A stretch of 64,000 nucleotides of DNA from Zobellella iuensis. Its GTDB lineage: Bacteria; Pseudomonadota; Gammaproteobacteria; Enterobacterales; Aeromonadaceae. The notes under the pieces are model-generated. The model did no database searches, was not told where the DNA came from, and saw nothing but the letters and a program-made list of their open reading frames with translations. Shown here piece after piece: positions 30,484 through 40,303 of the stretch. Position 1 is the first letter of the stretch. Every line of letters starts with the position of its first letter. Where the stretch lies: positions 62,001 to 126,000 of the forward strand of contig NZ_JAERTZ010000004.1 of assembly GCF_016746085.1 (NCBI RefSeq), in the 5' to 3' direction. A program made the position numbers and the translations under genes.

Positions 30484-31296
30484 TCACCGCTGGCAGAGCG
30501 GGCAGAACACGGTGCTGCGGCCGTTCATGCGCACCTCGCGCAGCAGGGCACCACAGCGGGTGCAGGGCTGGCCGGCCCGGCCGTACACCTGCAACTCCTG
30601 TACGAAGTAGCCGGGCTTGCCGTCGCTGCCGGTAAAGTCCTTCAGGGTGGTGCCGCCCTGGCCGATGGCCCGTGCCAGCACCGCCTTGATCTCCCCGGCC
30701 AGTGTCAGGTAACGCTCCCGGCCGATGTTGCCCGCCTCCCGTTTGGGGCTGATGCCGGCGCCGAACAGCGACTCGTTGGCGTAGATGTTGCCCACCCCCA
30801 CCACGATCTGGTTATCCATGATGAACTGCTTGACCGCCGTCTTGCGGCCCCGGCTGCGTTGGTAGAGGTAGTCGCCGTCGAAGGCTTCGGTGAGCGGCTC
30901 GGGCCCCAGCCTGGCCAGCAGCGGGTGCTGCTCCACCGGCTCCCGGGTCCACAGCAGGCAACCGAAGCGGCGCGGATCGTTGAGCCGCAGCAGCTTGCCG
31001 TTGGCCAGCTCGATATCCACATGATCATGCTTGCCCGCCGGCGTGCCCTGGGGCAGCACCTTGAGGTTGCCGGACATGCCCAGGTGCAGTATGGCGGTGC
31101 CCCAGTCGGTTTCCAGCAGCAGGTACTTGGCCCGGCGGCGAATGCCGACGATGGTGAGCCCGACCAGCTCCTGGATTTCCGCCGGCACCGGCCAGCGCAG
31201 GCTGGGGTTGCGCACCACCACCCGCATCACCGACTCCCCCAGCAGATGAGGGGTTATGCCCAAACGGCTGACTTCGACTTCTGGTAACTCCGGCAT
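30484..31296 (-). CDS. mutM: Formamidopyrimidine-DNA glycosylase
   Basis: 270 residues. MPELPEVEV supplies the catalytic N-terminal proline and glutamate, [13 protein letters not shown] is the helix-two-turn-helix region, and the C-terminal zinc finger has CTRC and CPLC pairs. It removes 8-oxoguanine and formamidopyrimidines from DNA. It is convergent with coaD. Confidence 0.98.
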   Translation of the reverse strand: MPELPEVEVSRLGITPHLLGESVMRVVVRNPSLRWPVPAEIQELVGLTIVGIRRRAKYLLLETDWGTAILHLGMSGNLKVLPQGTPAGKHDHVDIELANGKLLRLNDPRRFGCLLWTREPVEQHPLLARLGPEPLTEAFDGDYLYQRSRGRKTAVKQFIMDNQIVVGVGNIYANESLFGAGISPKREAGNIGRERYLTLAGEIKAVLARAIGQGGTTLKDFTGSDGKPGYFVQELQVYGRAGQPCTRCGALLREVRMNGRSTVFCPLCQR

Positions 31297-31346
31297 CTCG
31301 CCCTCCCGTTGCGCTGAGGCGGCAGTATAGCCAAGGTGGCGGCCAT

Positions 31347-31375
31347 AAAAAAACCCGGCCGGGGCCGGGTTTTTT
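31347..31375 (-). terminator. Terminator of rpmB-rpmG
   Basis: Stem AACCCGGCC/GGCCGGGTT with a 2-base loop, flanked by seven A on one side and a T-run on the other. On the minus strand the U-run follows the stem, 15 bases after rpmG. It separates rpmG from mutM. Confidence 0.9.
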
Positions 31376-31389
31376 AGAAGAGCAAAATC

Positions 31390-31557
31390 TTACTTGATTT
31401 TGCCTTCTTTGTAGATCACATGCTGGCGGATCACGGGATCAAATTTTTTGATCTCCATTTTCTCGGGCATGTTGCGCTTGTTCTTGGTAGTGGTGTAGAA
31501 GTGACCAGTACCAGCGCTGGAATTCAGGCGGATCTTCTCGCGAATACCTTTAGCCAT
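31390..31557 (-). CDS. rpmG: 50S ribosomal protein L33
   Basis: 55 residues, [26 protein letters not shown] at the start with the usual [13 protein letters not shown] block. There are no cysteine pairs, so this is the zinc-independent form of L33. It lies 11 bases after rpmB in the standard rpmB-rpmG operon. Confidence 0.98.
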   Translation of the reverse strand: MAKGIREKIRLNSSAGTGHFYTTTKNKRNMPEKMEIKKFDPVIRQHVIYKEGKIK

Positions 31558-31568
31558 GGGTTATCTCC

Positions 31569-31805
31569 TTAAACCTTTTCGCCACGGGCACGCAGGTCAG
31601 CCAGGACACTGTCGATACCTTTTTTGTCGATAATACGCATACCCTTGGTGGTGATGCGCAGTTTTACAAAACGCTTCTCGCTTTCAACCCAGAAACGGTG
31701 AGTCTGCAGGTTGGGCAGGAAGCGACGCTTGGTGGCGTTGTTGGCGTGAGAGCGGTTGTTACCAACAGCTGGCCGCTTACCAGTTACTTGGCATACTTTA
31801 GACAT
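31569..31805 (-). CDS. rpmB: 50S ribosomal protein L28
   Basis: 78 residues, the enterobacterial length. [23 protein letters not shown] and [15 protein letters not shown] are the L28 signature. ATG 31805 matches the family start; the upstream in-frame extension is not conserved. Confidence 0.98.
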   Translation of the reverse strand: MSKVCQVTGKRPAVGNNRSHANNATKRRFLPNLQTHRFWVESEKRFVKLRITTKGMRIIDKKGIDSVLADLRARGEKV

Positions 31806-31936
31806 GTCAGTCTTCTCCAAAACTTACTTTTGCTCGAGCAATTAATCACCCCGTTGGCCGTCTATCGGGGCAAAATAAGGCGGCAATTTATACAGCATAC
31901 CGCGCTCGAGATCAACTAAAAGCCGAGCGTCCGGCA

Positions 31937-32611
31937 CTAAAGCCAGCCACGCTCGGCAAAGGATACGGTTTCACCATCACCAACCACCAGATGATCCAGC
32001 ACCCGGACATCCAGCAGCCCCAGGGCGGCCTGAATACGTTCGGTGATCATGCGATCCGCCCGGCTGGGCTCGGCCACTCCGGATGGATGATTATGCACCA
32101 AAATGACCGCGGCGGCACCCAGTTTCAGCACCAGGGCCACGATTTCCCGCGGGTACACCGCCGCCGCATCCAGGGTGCCGTAGAACAGCTCATGGAAGCG
32201 GATCACCCGGTGCTGATTGTCGAGCAGCAGCAGGGCGAACACTTCCCGCGGCCGATCCCGCAGTTGCGCCTGCAAATACTGCCGGGTCAGCTCCGGGCTG
32301 GTGAGGGCATGCTCGCGCACCAGCTTTTCATCGAGAAAGCGGCGCATCAGCTCCAGGCTCGCCTGCAGCTGCACGAACTTGGCCAGCCCCAGGCCGGGCC
32401 CCTCGCAGAAACGGTGCCGATCCGCCAGCAGCAGCTGGCGCAGGGAGCCGAACCGGCTCAGCAGGGTACGCGCCAGGGTCACCGCGTCCATGCCCTTGGC
32501 GCCAGTGCGCAGAAAAATCGCCAGCAACTCCGCATCCGACAGGCTGGCAGGCCCCCGGCTCAGCAGTTTTTCCCGGGGGCGCTCCCCCTCCGGCCAGTCC
32601 TTGATGCTCAT
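31937..32611 (-). CDS. radC: RadC/YicR family JAB-domain protein
   Basis: 224 residues: an N-terminal helix-hairpin-helix region ([27 protein letters not shown]) and a C-terminal JAB/MPN metalloprotease-like domain with [15 protein letters not shown] and the metal motif [11 protein letters not shown]. Biochemical role is not settled despite the name. ATG 32611 has GGGAGG 6 bases upstream. It is divergent from coaBC, as in enterobacteria. Confidence 0.94.
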   Translation of the reverse strand: MSIKDWPEGERPREKLLSRGPASLSDAELLAIFLRTGAKGMDAVTLARTLLSRFGSLRQLLLADRHRFCEGPGLGLAKFVQLQASLELMRRFLDEKLVREHALTSPELTRQYLQAQLRDRPREVFALLLLDNQHRVIRFHELFYGTLDAAAVYPREIVALVLKLGAAAVILVHNHPSGVAEPSRADRMITERIQAALGLLDVRVLDHLVVGDGETVSFAERGWL

Positions 32612-32718
32612 CATGCCCCTCCCACCCAACCGTTAAAGCCTAGTCCAGCCCCCGCCCGGGCCCCACAATTCACCCGTTTGTGGTAATCTTGCGGCCTGTC
32701 CAGTTTGGGAACGCAGCC

Positions 32719-33927
32719 ATGTCATTAACGGGAAAACGCATAGTTATCGGCATCACCGGCGGTATCGCGGCCTACAAGAGCGCCGAGCTGGTGCGCCGCC
32801 TCAAGGAGCGGGGCGCCGAGGTCCGGGTGGTGATGACCGAATCCGCCAAGGCCTTCATCACCCCGCTTACCCTGCAGGCGGTATCGGGCGAGCCGGTGTC
32901 CGACTCCCTGCTGGACCCGGCCGCCGAAGCCGGCATGGGCCACATCGAACTGGCCCGCTGGGCCGAGCTGCTGCTGCTCGCCCCGGCCAGCGCCAATACC
33001 CTGGCCCGGCTGGCCGCCGGACTGGCCGACGATCTGCTCACCACCCTCTGCCTGGCCACCCCGGCCCAGGTGGCGGTGGCCCCGGCCATGAACCAGCAGA
33101 TGTACCGCCACGCCGCCACTCAGGCCAACCTGGCGACCCTGGCCGGCCGCGGCTTGGCGATCTGGGGCCCGGCCCAAGGCGAGCAGGCCTGTGGCGACGT
33201 GGGACCGGGCCGAATGCTGGAGCCGATGGAGCTGGTGGCCGAGGTAGAGCGTCATTTCGCCCCCAAAGCCCGGCCCCTGGCGGGCGTTAAACTGATGCTT
33301 ACCGCCGGTCCCACCCGCGAGGCGCTGGACCCGGTGCGCTTCATCTCCAACCACAGCTCCGGCAAGATGGGCTTCGCCCTGGCGGCGGCGGCGCTTGAGC
33401 TGGGCGCCGAGGTGACCCTGGTAAGCGGCCCCGTCGGCCTGGCCACCCCGGCCGGGGTGGCCCGCATCGAGGTGGAAAGCGCCCGCCAGATGCACCGGGC
33501 GGTGATGGAACACATCGCGGAGCAGCAGATTTTCATCGCCTGCGCCGCCGTGGCCGACTACGCCCCCAAAACCGTCGCCGAGCAGAAAATCAAGAAAACC
33601 GCCAGCGACACCCTGGTCATCGAACTGACCAAAAACCCCGATATCGTGGCCGAGGTGGCGGCCCTGCCGAACAAGCCCTTTACCATAGGGTTTGCGGCGG
33701 AAACCCGGGATGTGGAAAAATACGCCCGGGACAAGCTCAGCCGCAAGGGGCTGGACATGATCGCGGCCAACGATGTGGCCAAGGCCGGGCAAGGCTTCAA
33801 CAGCGACGACAACGCCCTCACCGTGTTCTGGCCACAAGGCCGGACCGATTTACCCCTGGCCGGCAAGACCCTGCTCGCCAGGCACCTGATGACTCTGATT
33901 GCAGACCAATACCATGAACGCCATTGA
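32719..33927 (+). CDS. coaBC: Bifunctional phosphopantothenoylcysteine decarboxylase/synthase
   Basis: 402 residues. The N-terminal flavoprotein half ([43 protein letters not shown]) is CoaC; the C-terminal half ([25 protein letters not shown], and the KxKK-like IKKTASD region) is CoaB. It carries out two steps of coenzyme A synthesis. The 3' end overlaps dut by 14 bases. With coaD it is the second CoA gene of this window. Confidence 0.97.
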   Translation: MSLTGKRIVIGITGGIAAYKSAELVRRLKERGAEVRVVMTESAKAFITPLTLQAVSGEPVSDSLLDPAAEAGMGHIELARWAELLLLAPASANTLARLAAGLADDLLTTLCLATPAQVAVAPAMNQQMYRHAATQANLATLAGRGLAIWGPAQGEQACGDVGPGRMLEPMELVAEVERHFAPKARPLAGVKLMLTAGPTREALDPVRFISNHSSGKMGFALAAAALELGAEVTLVSGPVGLATPAGVARIEVESARQMHRAVMEHIAEQQIFIACAAVADYAPKTVAEQKIKKTASDTLVIELTKNPDIVAEVAALPNKPFTIGFAAETRDVEKYARDKLSRKGLDMIAANDVAKAGQGFNSDDNALTVFWPQGRTDLPLAGKTLLARHLMTLIADQYHERH

Positions 33928-34369
33928 ACTGAAGATCCTCGACCCCCGCGTGGGCACCGACTTCCCGCTGCCGGCCTACGCCACCCCGGGCTCCGCCGGG
34001 CTGGACCTGCGCGCCTGCCTGGACGCCCCGCTGGAGCTGGCCCCGGGCGACACCACCCTGATCCCCACCGGCATCGCCATCCATATCCAGGACCCCGGCC
34101 TGTGCGCCACCATACTGCCCCGCTCCGGCCTGGGCCATAAGCACGGCATCGTACTGGGCAACCTGGTTGGCCTGATTGACTCTGACTACCAGGGTCAGTT
34201 AATGGTATCCTGCTGGAACCGCGGAAAGGATCATTTCACCATACAGCCGGGGGAGCGCATCGCCCAGTTGGTGATCCTGCCCGTGGTGCAGGCCCAATTT
34301 ACGGTAGTTGACGAATTTGACCAAAGCGAGCGGGGAGAAGGCGGTTTCGGCTCTTCCGGTCGCCACTAA
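33914..34369 (+). CDS. dut: Deoxyuridine triphosphatase
   Basis: 151 residues, a trimeric dUTPase. Motifs [40 protein letters not shown] and the C-terminal GGFGSSGRH glycine loop are all present. It hydrolyses dUTP and keeps uracil out of DNA. Its start lies inside the end of coaBC and slmA follows 17 bases later. Confidence 0.98.
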   Translation: MNAIELKILDPRVGTDFPLPAYATPGSAGLDLRACLDAPLELAPGDTTLIPTGIAIHIQDPGLCATILPRSGLGHKHGIVLGNLVGLIDSDYQGQLMVSCWNRGKDHFTIQPGERIAQLVILPVVQAQFTVVDEFDQSERGEGGFGSSGRH

Positions 34370-34386
34370 CCAAGTTGAGTGCGCCT

Positions 34387-34986
34387 ATGGCCAATACCCA
34401 GAACAAGAAAAACCGTCGTGAACAAATCCTGCAGGCCCTGGCCCACATGCTGGAAACCAGCCCGGGGCAGCGGATCACCACCGCCAAGCTGGCGGCGGCG
34501 GTAGGCGTGTCGGAAGCGGCGCTTTACCGCCACTTTCCGAGCAAGGCCCGGATGTTTGAGGGATTGATCGACTTCATCGAGGAAACCCTGTTTTCCCGGA
34601 TCAATCTTATTCTTCAGGATGAGAAGGACAGCGCCCTGCGCCTGCGCTACATACTGCAGCTGGTGCTGGGCTTTTGCGAACGCAACCCCGGCATTACCCG
34701 CCTGCTCAACGGCGATGCCCTGCAGGGCGAGCACGAGCGGCTGCTGGCGCGCATCAACCAGCTGTTCGACCGGCTGGAAACCCAGCTCAAGCAGGTGATG
34801 CGCGAGCGCCGCCTCTACGAGGGCGAAGGCTTCGCCGAAAACGAAACCGTGCTGGCCAACCTGCTGCTGGCCTACGCGGAAGGCCGCATCAACCAGTACG
34901 TTCGCAGCCAGTTCCGCATCAAACCCACCCACAACTTCGACAGCCACTGGCAATTGCTGCACCGGCAGCTGGCCGTGGCCGCCTGA
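34387..34986 (+). CDS. slmA: Nucleoid occlusion factor SlmA
   Basis: 199 residues, TetR-like. [15 protein letters not shown] and [36 protein letters not shown] are nearly identical to known SlmA. When bound to chromosomal sites it blocks FtsZ ring formation over the nucleoid, using the FtsZ C-terminal peptide. Order coaBC-dut-slmA is the conserved one. ATG 34387 is preferred over a TTG four codons upstream. Confidence 0.97.
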   Translation: MANTQNKKNRREQILQALAHMLETSPGQRITTAKLAAAVGVSEAALYRHFPSKARMFEGLIDFIEETLFSRINLILQDEKDSALRLRYILQLVLGFCERNPGITRLLNGDALQGEHERLLARINQLFDRLETQLKQVMRERRLYEGEGFAENETVLANLLLAYAEGRINQYVRSQFRIKPTHNFDSHWQLLHRQLAVAA

Positions 34987-35008
34987 CGCCTGTCGTCACT
35001 GCTCCCCC

Positions 35009-35035
35009 GCCCTTGCCGGCCCCACCGGCAAGGGC
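35009..35035 (+). other. Hairpin after slmA
   Basis: GCCCTTGCCGG/CCGGCAAGGGC, 11 bp with a 5-base loop, but no T-run. It may protect the slmA mRNA end or act as a weak terminator. Confidence 0.5.
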
Positions 35036-35071
35036 GCGACCAAAACCAACAATAACGAGAGAGACACGATT

Positions 35072-35947
35072 ATGGATACAGAATTGCTCAATACCGATAT
35101 GTTGAACGAGGCCCAGAGCTGGATCCTCAACAACCAGGGGCTGCTCATCGAGTATTCGGTGAATATCGCCGCCGCCCTGCTGACCCTGATCATCGGCTTC
35201 ATGGCGGTCGGCATGCTGACCGGCGGCCTGAACAAGGTACTCAAGGCGCGCAAGGTCGACAGCACCATCTCCGACTTCGTCACCAGCCTGATCAAGTACG
35301 GCCTGCTCGCCTTCGTGCTCATCGCCGCCATGAGCCGGGTCGGGGTACAGACCGCCTCCTTCGTGGCCATCGTCGGTGCCGCCGGCCTGGCCGTGGGCCT
35401 GGCGCTGCAGGGCTCCCTGTCCAACTTCGCCGCCGGGGTGCTGCTGATCGGCTTCCGTTTCTTCAAGGCCGGCGACTACGTGGAGGCGGCCGGCACCGCC
35501 GGCACGGTGCACTCGGTGCAAATCTTCACCACCATACTGCTGACCCCGGACAACCGCATGATAGTGGTGCCCAACGCCAAGATCCTCAACGACAACATCA
35601 TCAACTACTCCAGGGAGAAGACCCGCCGCATCGACCTGGTGATCGGCGTCGCCTACAGCGCCGACCTGAAGAAAACCAAGGAAGTGCTGACCCGCATCGT
35701 CAACGCAGATCCGCGCATCCTGAAAGAACCCGAGTGCCGCGTCGCGGTGAACAACCTGGGCGCCTCCTCCGTCGACTTTATCGTCCGCCCCTGGGTGCAG
35801 GCCGAAGACTTCTGGACGGTGCGCTTCGATCTGCTGGAAAAGATCAAAAACGAGCTGGACGCCAACGGCATCGGCATCCCCTTCCCGCAGATGGATGTGC
35901 ACCTGCACCAGAAGGAGCCCCAGCGCTTAAAGCAGGAAGTTGCCTGA
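35072..35947 (+). CDS. mscS: Small-conductance mechanosensitive channel MscS
   Basis: 291 residues with three membrane helices; the pore helix reads VGAAGLAVGLALQGSLSNFAAGVLL, with the alternating Gly/Ala packing of MscS TM3. The cytoplasmic beta and alpha/beta domains follow (VVPNAKILNDNIINYS, DFIVRPWVQAEDFW). It releases solutes during osmotic downshock. It stands alone between slmA and pyrE. Confidence 0.96.
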   Translation: MDTELLNTDMLNEAQSWILNNQGLLIEYSVNIAAALLTLIIGFMAVGMLTGGLNKVLKARKVDSTISDFVTSLIKYGLLAFVLIAAMSRVGVQTASFVAIVGAAGLAVGLALQGSLSNFAAGVLLIGFRFFKAGDYVEAAGTAGTVHSVQIFTTILLTPDNRMIVVPNAKILNDNIINYSREKTRRIDLVIGVAYSADLKKTKEVLTRIVNADPRILKEPECRVAVNNLGASSVDFIVRPWVQAEDFWTVRFDLLEKIKNELDANGIGIPFPQMDVHLHQKEPQRLKQEVA

Positions 35948-35965
35948 CTCCGCCGCCATCAGCCA

Positions 35966-35995
35966 CAAAAAAGCCGCTTTTCAGCGGCTTTTTTA
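35966..35995. terminator. Bidirectional terminator between mscS and pyrE
   Basis: AAGCCGCT-TTTC-AGCGGCTT with an A-run before and a T-run after, so it works for mscS rightward and pyrE leftward. The pyrE stop overlaps its edge. Confidence 0.92.
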
Positions 35996-36637
35996 TTAGA
36001 TCCCGTATTGCTCCCGGTAGGCCCGGACCCGTTCCAGATGCTCGGCCATCTCCGGCTTTTCGCCCAGAAATTCAATCAGATCCGCCAGGGTGATGATGGC
36101 GGTGACCTGAGCCTGGTAGTCCCGCTCCACTTCCTGGATGGCGGACAGCTCGCCCTTGCCCTTTTCCTGGCGGTCCAGGGCGATCAGCACCCCGGCCAGG
36201 GTGGCGCCGTTGGCCTGGATGATGTCCATGGACTCGCGGATGGCGGTGCCGGCGGTGATCACGTCGTCCACCAGCATGATGCGTCCGGCAAGCGGGCTGC
36301 CCACCAGGTTGCCGCCCTCGCCGTGCTCCTTGGCTTCCTTGCGGTTGAAGCAGTAGGGCACGTCCAGGTCGTGCACCTCGGCCAGTTGCACCGCGGTGGC
36401 GCTGGCGATGGGAATACCCTTGTAGGCCGGGCCGAACAGCACGTCGAACGCCACGCCCGCGTCCACCAGGGCGGCGGCGTAGAAGCGGCCCAGCCGGGCC
36501 AGATCCCGACCGCTGTTGAACAGGCCGGCATTGAAGAAGTAGGGGCTCTTGCGCCCGGATTTAAGGGTGAATTCGCCGAACTTGAGCACGGACTTGCTCA
36601 TGGCGAACTCGATAAACTCACGCTGGTAGGCTTTCAT
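35996..36637 (-). CDS. pyrE: Orotate phosphoribosyltransferase
   Basis: 213 residues, the enterobacterial length. [24 protein letters not shown], and the PRPP-binding [15 protein letters not shown] are conserved. It converts orotate to OMP in pyrimidine synthesis. It follows rph by 22 bases; no attenuator hairpin is visible in that gap, unlike the classic rph-pyrE arrangement. Confidence 0.98.
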   Translation of the reverse strand: MKAYQREFIEFAMSKSVLKFGEFTLKSGRKSPYFFNAGLFNSGRDLARLGRFYAAALVDAGVAFDVLFGPAYKGIPIASATAVQLAEVHDLDVPYCFNRKEAKEHGEGGNLVGSPLAGRIMLVDDVITAGTAIRESMDIIQANGATLAGVLIALDRQEKGKGELSAIQEVERDYQAQVTAIITLADLIEFLGEKPEMAEHLERVRAYREQYGI

Positions 36638-36659
36638 GCTTTCCTTATCTCCGCTCGTG

Positions 36660-37385
36660 TTACAGGCCGGCAATGGCCCGGCGCTGGTGCTCCACCAGCT
36701 CGTTGATGCTCTGTCGGGCCAGGGCCAGCATGGCCAGCAGCTCTTCGTGGCTGAAGGGTTCTCCTTCCGCCGTGCCCTGCACCTCGATCATCTTGCCCTC
36801 GGCGGTCATCACCACGTTCATGTCGGTTTCCGCCGCCGAGTCTTCGGTGTATTCCAAATCCGTCACCGCCAGGCCATCGACAATGCCCACCGACACGGCG
36901 GCCACCAGGGTCTTGAGGGGACTGGCGGCAATCATGCCCTTTTCCTGCATCCATTGCAGGGCATTGGCCAGGGCCACACAGGCCCCGGTAATGGAGGCGG
37001 TACGGGTGCCGCCGTCGGCCTGGATCACGTCGCAGTCCACGGTGATGGTGTACTCGCCCAGGGCCTTGAGATCCACCGCCGCCCGCAAAGAGCGGGCAAT
37101 CAGCCGCTGGATTTCCATGGTGCGGCCACCCTGCTTGCCCCTGGCCGCCTCACGATGCATCCGGCTGTGGGTGGAACGGGGCAGCATGCCGTATTCCGCC
37201 GTTACCCAACCCTGTCCCTTGCCCTTGAGGAAACGGGGCACCCCGGTTTCCACGGTGGCGGTGCAGAGCACCTTGGTATGGCCGAATTCCACCAGCACAG
37301 AGCCTTCCGCGTGACGGGTATAATGGGTGGTAATGGTGACCGGCCGGATTTGATCGGCCGCGCGACCGCTGGCTCGTGTTGACAT
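36660..37385 (-). CDS. rph: Ribonuclease PH
   Basis: 241 residues. [57 protein letters not shown] and the phosphate-site blocks are those of the tRNA 3'-end phosphorolytic nuclease. ATG 37385 corresponds to the family start; the longer upstream frame runs into the rph-yicC gap. Confidence 0.97.
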   Translation of the reverse strand: MSTRASGRAADQIRPVTITTHYTRHAEGSVLVEFGHTKVLCTATVETGVPRFLKGKGQGWVTAEYGMLPRSTHSRMHREAARGKQGGRTMEIQRLIARSLRAAVDLKALGEYTITVDCDVIQADGGTRTASITGACVALANALQWMQEKGMIAASPLKTLVAAVSVGIVDGLAVTDLEYTEDSAAETDMNVVMTAEGKMIEVQGTAEGEPFSHEELLAMLALARQSINELVEHQRRAIAGL

Positions 37386-37544
37386 GAGATTCTCCAATGG
37401 GGATAAAAAACCGGCATCGCCCGGCGGGCGAAACGCCGCCATTATAGAGAAAGCGGCCGGCCATTGCATGCCGTCCGCCATTGGCGCCGGCCCCACCCTG
37501 TGTCACACTCTGGGTATGACGCCCAATTACCAGATGAGAACCCC

Positions 37545-38408
37545 ATGATCCACAGCATGACCGCCTATGCCCGTCAGGAATTCAAGCAAGACTGGGGCAC
37601 CGCCGTGTGGGAAATCCGCTCGGTCAACCAGCGCTACCTGGAGACCTACACCCGGCTGCCCGAACAGTTCCGCGGCCTGGAGCCCCTGGTACGGGAAAAA
37701 CTGCGCGCCCGGCTGCAACGGGGCAAGGTGGAATGCGGCCTGCGCTTCGAGTCCAACCTGGCCAACCAGGGCCAGTTGCAGATGAACAAGGCCCTGGCCG
37801 AACAGCTGATCGAAGGTGCCACCTGGGTGATGGAAAAGGCCGGCCACGGCAGCATGAACCCGATGGACATACTGCGCTGGCCCGGGGTGATGGAAGCCCA
37901 GGCCCAGGATATGGATGCCCTCAGCAGTGCCCTAATCGGCTGCCTGGACAAGGTCATCGACGACTTCCTCGCCGCCCGCGCCAGCGAAGGCGGCAAGCTG
38001 AAAGAACTGATTGAACAGCGGCTTACCGGCATAGAGCAGGAAGTGGCCAAGGTGAAAACCCATATGCCCGACGTGCTCGCCTGGCAACGCCAGCGCCTGC
38101 AGGAGCGCTTCGAGGAGGCCAAACTGGAGCTGGACCCGCAGCGGCTGGAGCAGGAAATGGTGCTGCTGGCCCAGAAGGTGGACGTGGCCGAAGAGCTGGA
38201 CCGCCTCGCCACCCATATCGGCGAAACCCGCAAGATCCTCAAGAAAGGCGGCGCCTGTGGCCGGCGGCTGGACTTTATGATGCAGGAGTTCAACCGCGAG
38301 TCCAACACCCTGGGCTCCAAGTCGATCAACGCCAACATCACCGCCTCGGCGGTGGAGCTGAAGGTGCTAATCGAGCAGATGCGGGAGCAGATCCAGAATA
38401 TAGAGTGA
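37545..38408 (+). CDS. yicC: YicC-family endoribonuclease
   Basis: 287 residues. MIHSMTAYARQE, WEIRSVNQRYLE, RLDFMMQEFNRESNTLGSKS and the ending VLIEQMREQIQNIE are the YicC signature. Family members are stress-related endoribonucleases. It is divergent from rph, the usual order. The 3' end of yicC is a known integration site of some mobilizable genomic islands, and integrase remnants follow here. Confidence 0.96.
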   Translation: MIHSMTAYARQEFKQDWGTAVWEIRSVNQRYLETYTRLPEQFRGLEPLVREKLRARLQRGKVECGLRFESNLANQGQLQMNKALAEQLIEGATWVMEKAGHGSMNPMDILRWPGVMEAQAQDMDALSSALIGCLDKVIDDFLAARASEGGKLKELIEQRLTGIEQEVAKVKTHMPDVLAWQRQRLQERFEEAKLELDPQRLEQEMVLLAQKVDVAEELDRLATHIGETRKILKKGGACGRRLDFMMQEFNRESNTLGSKSINANITASAVELKVLIEQMREQIQNIE

Positions 38409-38515
38409 TCTCTTCAGCTTTTCAGATATGCAACAAAAGCACATAAATATCAGCAATATAGATGACATTGAAGGTCGTAAAGTCCGAAAGTGCTCTATTT
38501 TGTTTGGGTAGTTAT

Positions 38516-38575
38516 GGGGAGTAGATTGGGGAGTACTTTCTCGCTATAGCTTTTAGTCGAGATTGTACTCCCCAA
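38516..38575. other. Integrase-arm-like repeats upstream of the broken integrase
   Basis: GGGGAGTA occurs twice in direct orientation (38516-38523 and 38528-38535). The second copy belongs to an 11-bp perfect inverted pair, TTGGGGAGTAC (38526-38536) and GTACTCCCCAA (38565-38575), followed by TTTTTT. Repeats of this kind just before P4-type integrase genes are probably arm sites of the attachment region. The 3' hairpin could also act as a terminator. Confidence 0.55.
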
Positions 38576-38592
38576 CTTTTTTGAGGCAGATC

Positions 38593-39385
38593 ATGGGTAA
38601 GCTGCATGGCAAAACCGTCGGTCCGGCATGCCGATGGCGATGGGCTGTACCTGATGACGCCTAAGCGTGGCGATGGCTACTGGATGTTGCGCTACACCAC
38701 ACCAACGACCAAGCTCCGGCGCGAGTACAGCATCGGTAAAGTGGACGACTGGTCACTGGCCGACGCCCGGGATGAAGCGGTAAGGCTGAGGTTCGCGATA
38801 AAACGATAGGGAGCCGATCAGGTCCAATAACGTAAGAAGGCTAATCAGAACCCCTTCAAAACGCTGAACGATTTGTCTGCCGACTACCATCAGCTTCGCC
38901 AGCGGGAAATTGCTACCCACGAAAAAGACAAGAGTCTTTACGAACGTGAGGTTGCCTGGCACATAGGCAAGGTCGAGTTGGAGAAGATAAGACCGCTCGA
39001 TGTCACCCAGTTCAACCCTGCCAGTCCTTTCCGGCCCAGGGATGCCGGTGGGGAGGAACAAGCCGCCAACGACCCAATGACCGAAGCCGAAGTCCTTGAG
39101 TTCTTTACCAAGCTCAGAAGGATCCCGGCACAATTCAGTCGAGAGAACTATTTGGCCTGTGCTTTGTTGATCACGACCTGTACGAGAAAAATGGAGTTGC
39201 TTGCCGCGCCATGGCACGAGTTCGATTTGCAAAACCGAGTGTGGCATCTCCCCAAAAACCGCACCAAGAAACGCCGGGCGATCGACATTCCACTCAGTGA
39301 CGCGGCGCTGTTGGGGTTGGAAGAACTGAAAATCCGCAGTTGTGGCAGTGATGCAAATGGCAACATCAGCTTTGACGGGGTTTGA
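38593..39385 (+). pseudogene. Degraded P4-type tyrosine integrase
   Basis: The start MGKLHGKTV (ATG 38593) is followed by a frame change; the +1 frame then reads RHADGDGLYLMTPKRGDGYWMLRYTT, the N-terminal DUF4102 domain, to a stop at 38809. After a further break, 38873-39385 continues with SAM-like core-binding sequence and part of the catalytic domain (TTCTRKMELLAAPWHEFD, KNRTKKRRAIDIPLSD). The C-terminal HxLR box and catalytic tyrosine are absent, and part of the core-binding domain seems deleted. It cannot be active. It marks a former island insertion next to yicC. Confidence 0.88.
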
Positions 39386-39395
39386 AAACCATAAT

Positions 39396-39420
39396 TTTCA
39401 CGGCATTAATTGGCGTGAAA
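39396..39420 (+). promoter_or_regulatory. Inverted repeat upstream of abiEi, possible operator
   Basis: TTTCACG and CGTGAAA with an 11-base spacer, 105 bases before abiEi in an AT-rich gap. AbiEi antitoxins of known systems repress their own operon through inverted repeats; that this one is the site is inference. Confidence 0.4.
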
Positions 39421-39524
39421 TTGAAAATTAACAAACTACAGAAGCGAATTGGTTTGATAAATATCTAAATCACGTCAATAATCAACGTATATTTTATTGT
39501 TTACAAACCACGTTGAGGCCAGCC

Positions 39525-40298
39525 ATGCTGAATACTGAAGCCAGACAGCAGCTACAGAAGGTGCTGCCCTTGGATATGGTGGCCACCAAATCATGGCTGG
39601 AGGCACAAGGGTTCAACCTGCATTTTCTGGACAATGCGGTGCGCAACCAGACCCTGATCCCTCTCGTAGCCGGTGTTTACGCCAGGCAGGAAGCAAGGCT
39701 GTCCTGGAAAGGAATCGTTGCATCCTTGCAGCGCATGTCCGATGCGCCTGTCCATGTCGGAGGCTTGATCGCGTTAGAGTTGGAAGGCCTTGGCCATTAC
39801 CTGTCCAAGGGAAGCAAGCCAAGGGTTCAGCTCTATTCCGATGCCGCGCTTCCCCGATGGCTAGGCAGAATCGACGTTCCAGCACGGTTTGAGTGGCACG
39901 GAACGCGCCGCCTGTGGCCCGAGACGCTGATGCAAGACGATAAGTACCTCCGGCAAGACAACTGGCAGGCATCACTCCCCCCACTGCACTATTCCTGTCC
40001 GGAAAAAGCCATTCTCGAGCTCTTGGCAGCGGTGCCCAACACCATCAGCTTTGAACATGCCGACCAGCTTATGCAAGGGTTGCACAACCTCTCGCCACGC
40101 AAGCTGGACGCCTTGCTGAAAGCCTGTTGCAGTATCAAAGCGAAACGGCTCTTCCTCTGGCTGGCAGGAAGACACCAACACGCCTGGCTCAAGCACCTGA
40201 CACCGGAAAATTATGCGCTTGGAACCGGTAAGCGACTGCTCGCCAAAGGCGGCAAGCTGGAGCCAACCTGGCAGATCACCGTGCCGAAGGAGATGTAA
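39525..40298 (+). CDS. abiEi: AbiEi family antitoxin (type IV toxin-antitoxin)
   Basis: 257 residues. It has an N-terminal DNA-binding region (about 1-90; TEARQQLQKVLPLDMVATKSWLEAQGF...LVAGVYAR) and the AbiEi C-terminal domain with VGGLIALELEGLGHYLSKGSKPRVQLYSD and CPEKAILELLAAVP. In studied systems AbiEi represses the operon and counteracts AbiEii without direct contact, giving phage abortive infection. GAGG lies 6 bases before ATG 39525. Five bases separate it from the toxin gene. The pair is AT-richer than the flanking core genes. Confidence 0.9.
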   Translation: MLNTEARQQLQKVLPLDMVATKSWLEAQGFNLHFLDNAVRNQTLIPLVAGVYARQEARLSWKGIVASLQRMSDAPVHVGGLIALELEGLGHYLSKGSKPRVQLYSDAALPRWLGRIDVPARFEWHGTRRLWPETLMQDDKYLRQDNWQASLPPLHYSCPEKAILELLAAVPNTISFEHADQLMQGLHNLSPRKLDALLKACCSIKAKRLFLWLAGRHQHAWLKHLTPENYALGTGKRLLAKGGKLEPTWQITVPKEM

Positions 40299-40303
40299 AT
40301 AAC

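Noticed and set aside
36638-36659. pyrE attenuator
   Set aside because: The rph-pyrE gap has no hairpin with a T-run, so the classic attenuator is not supported here.
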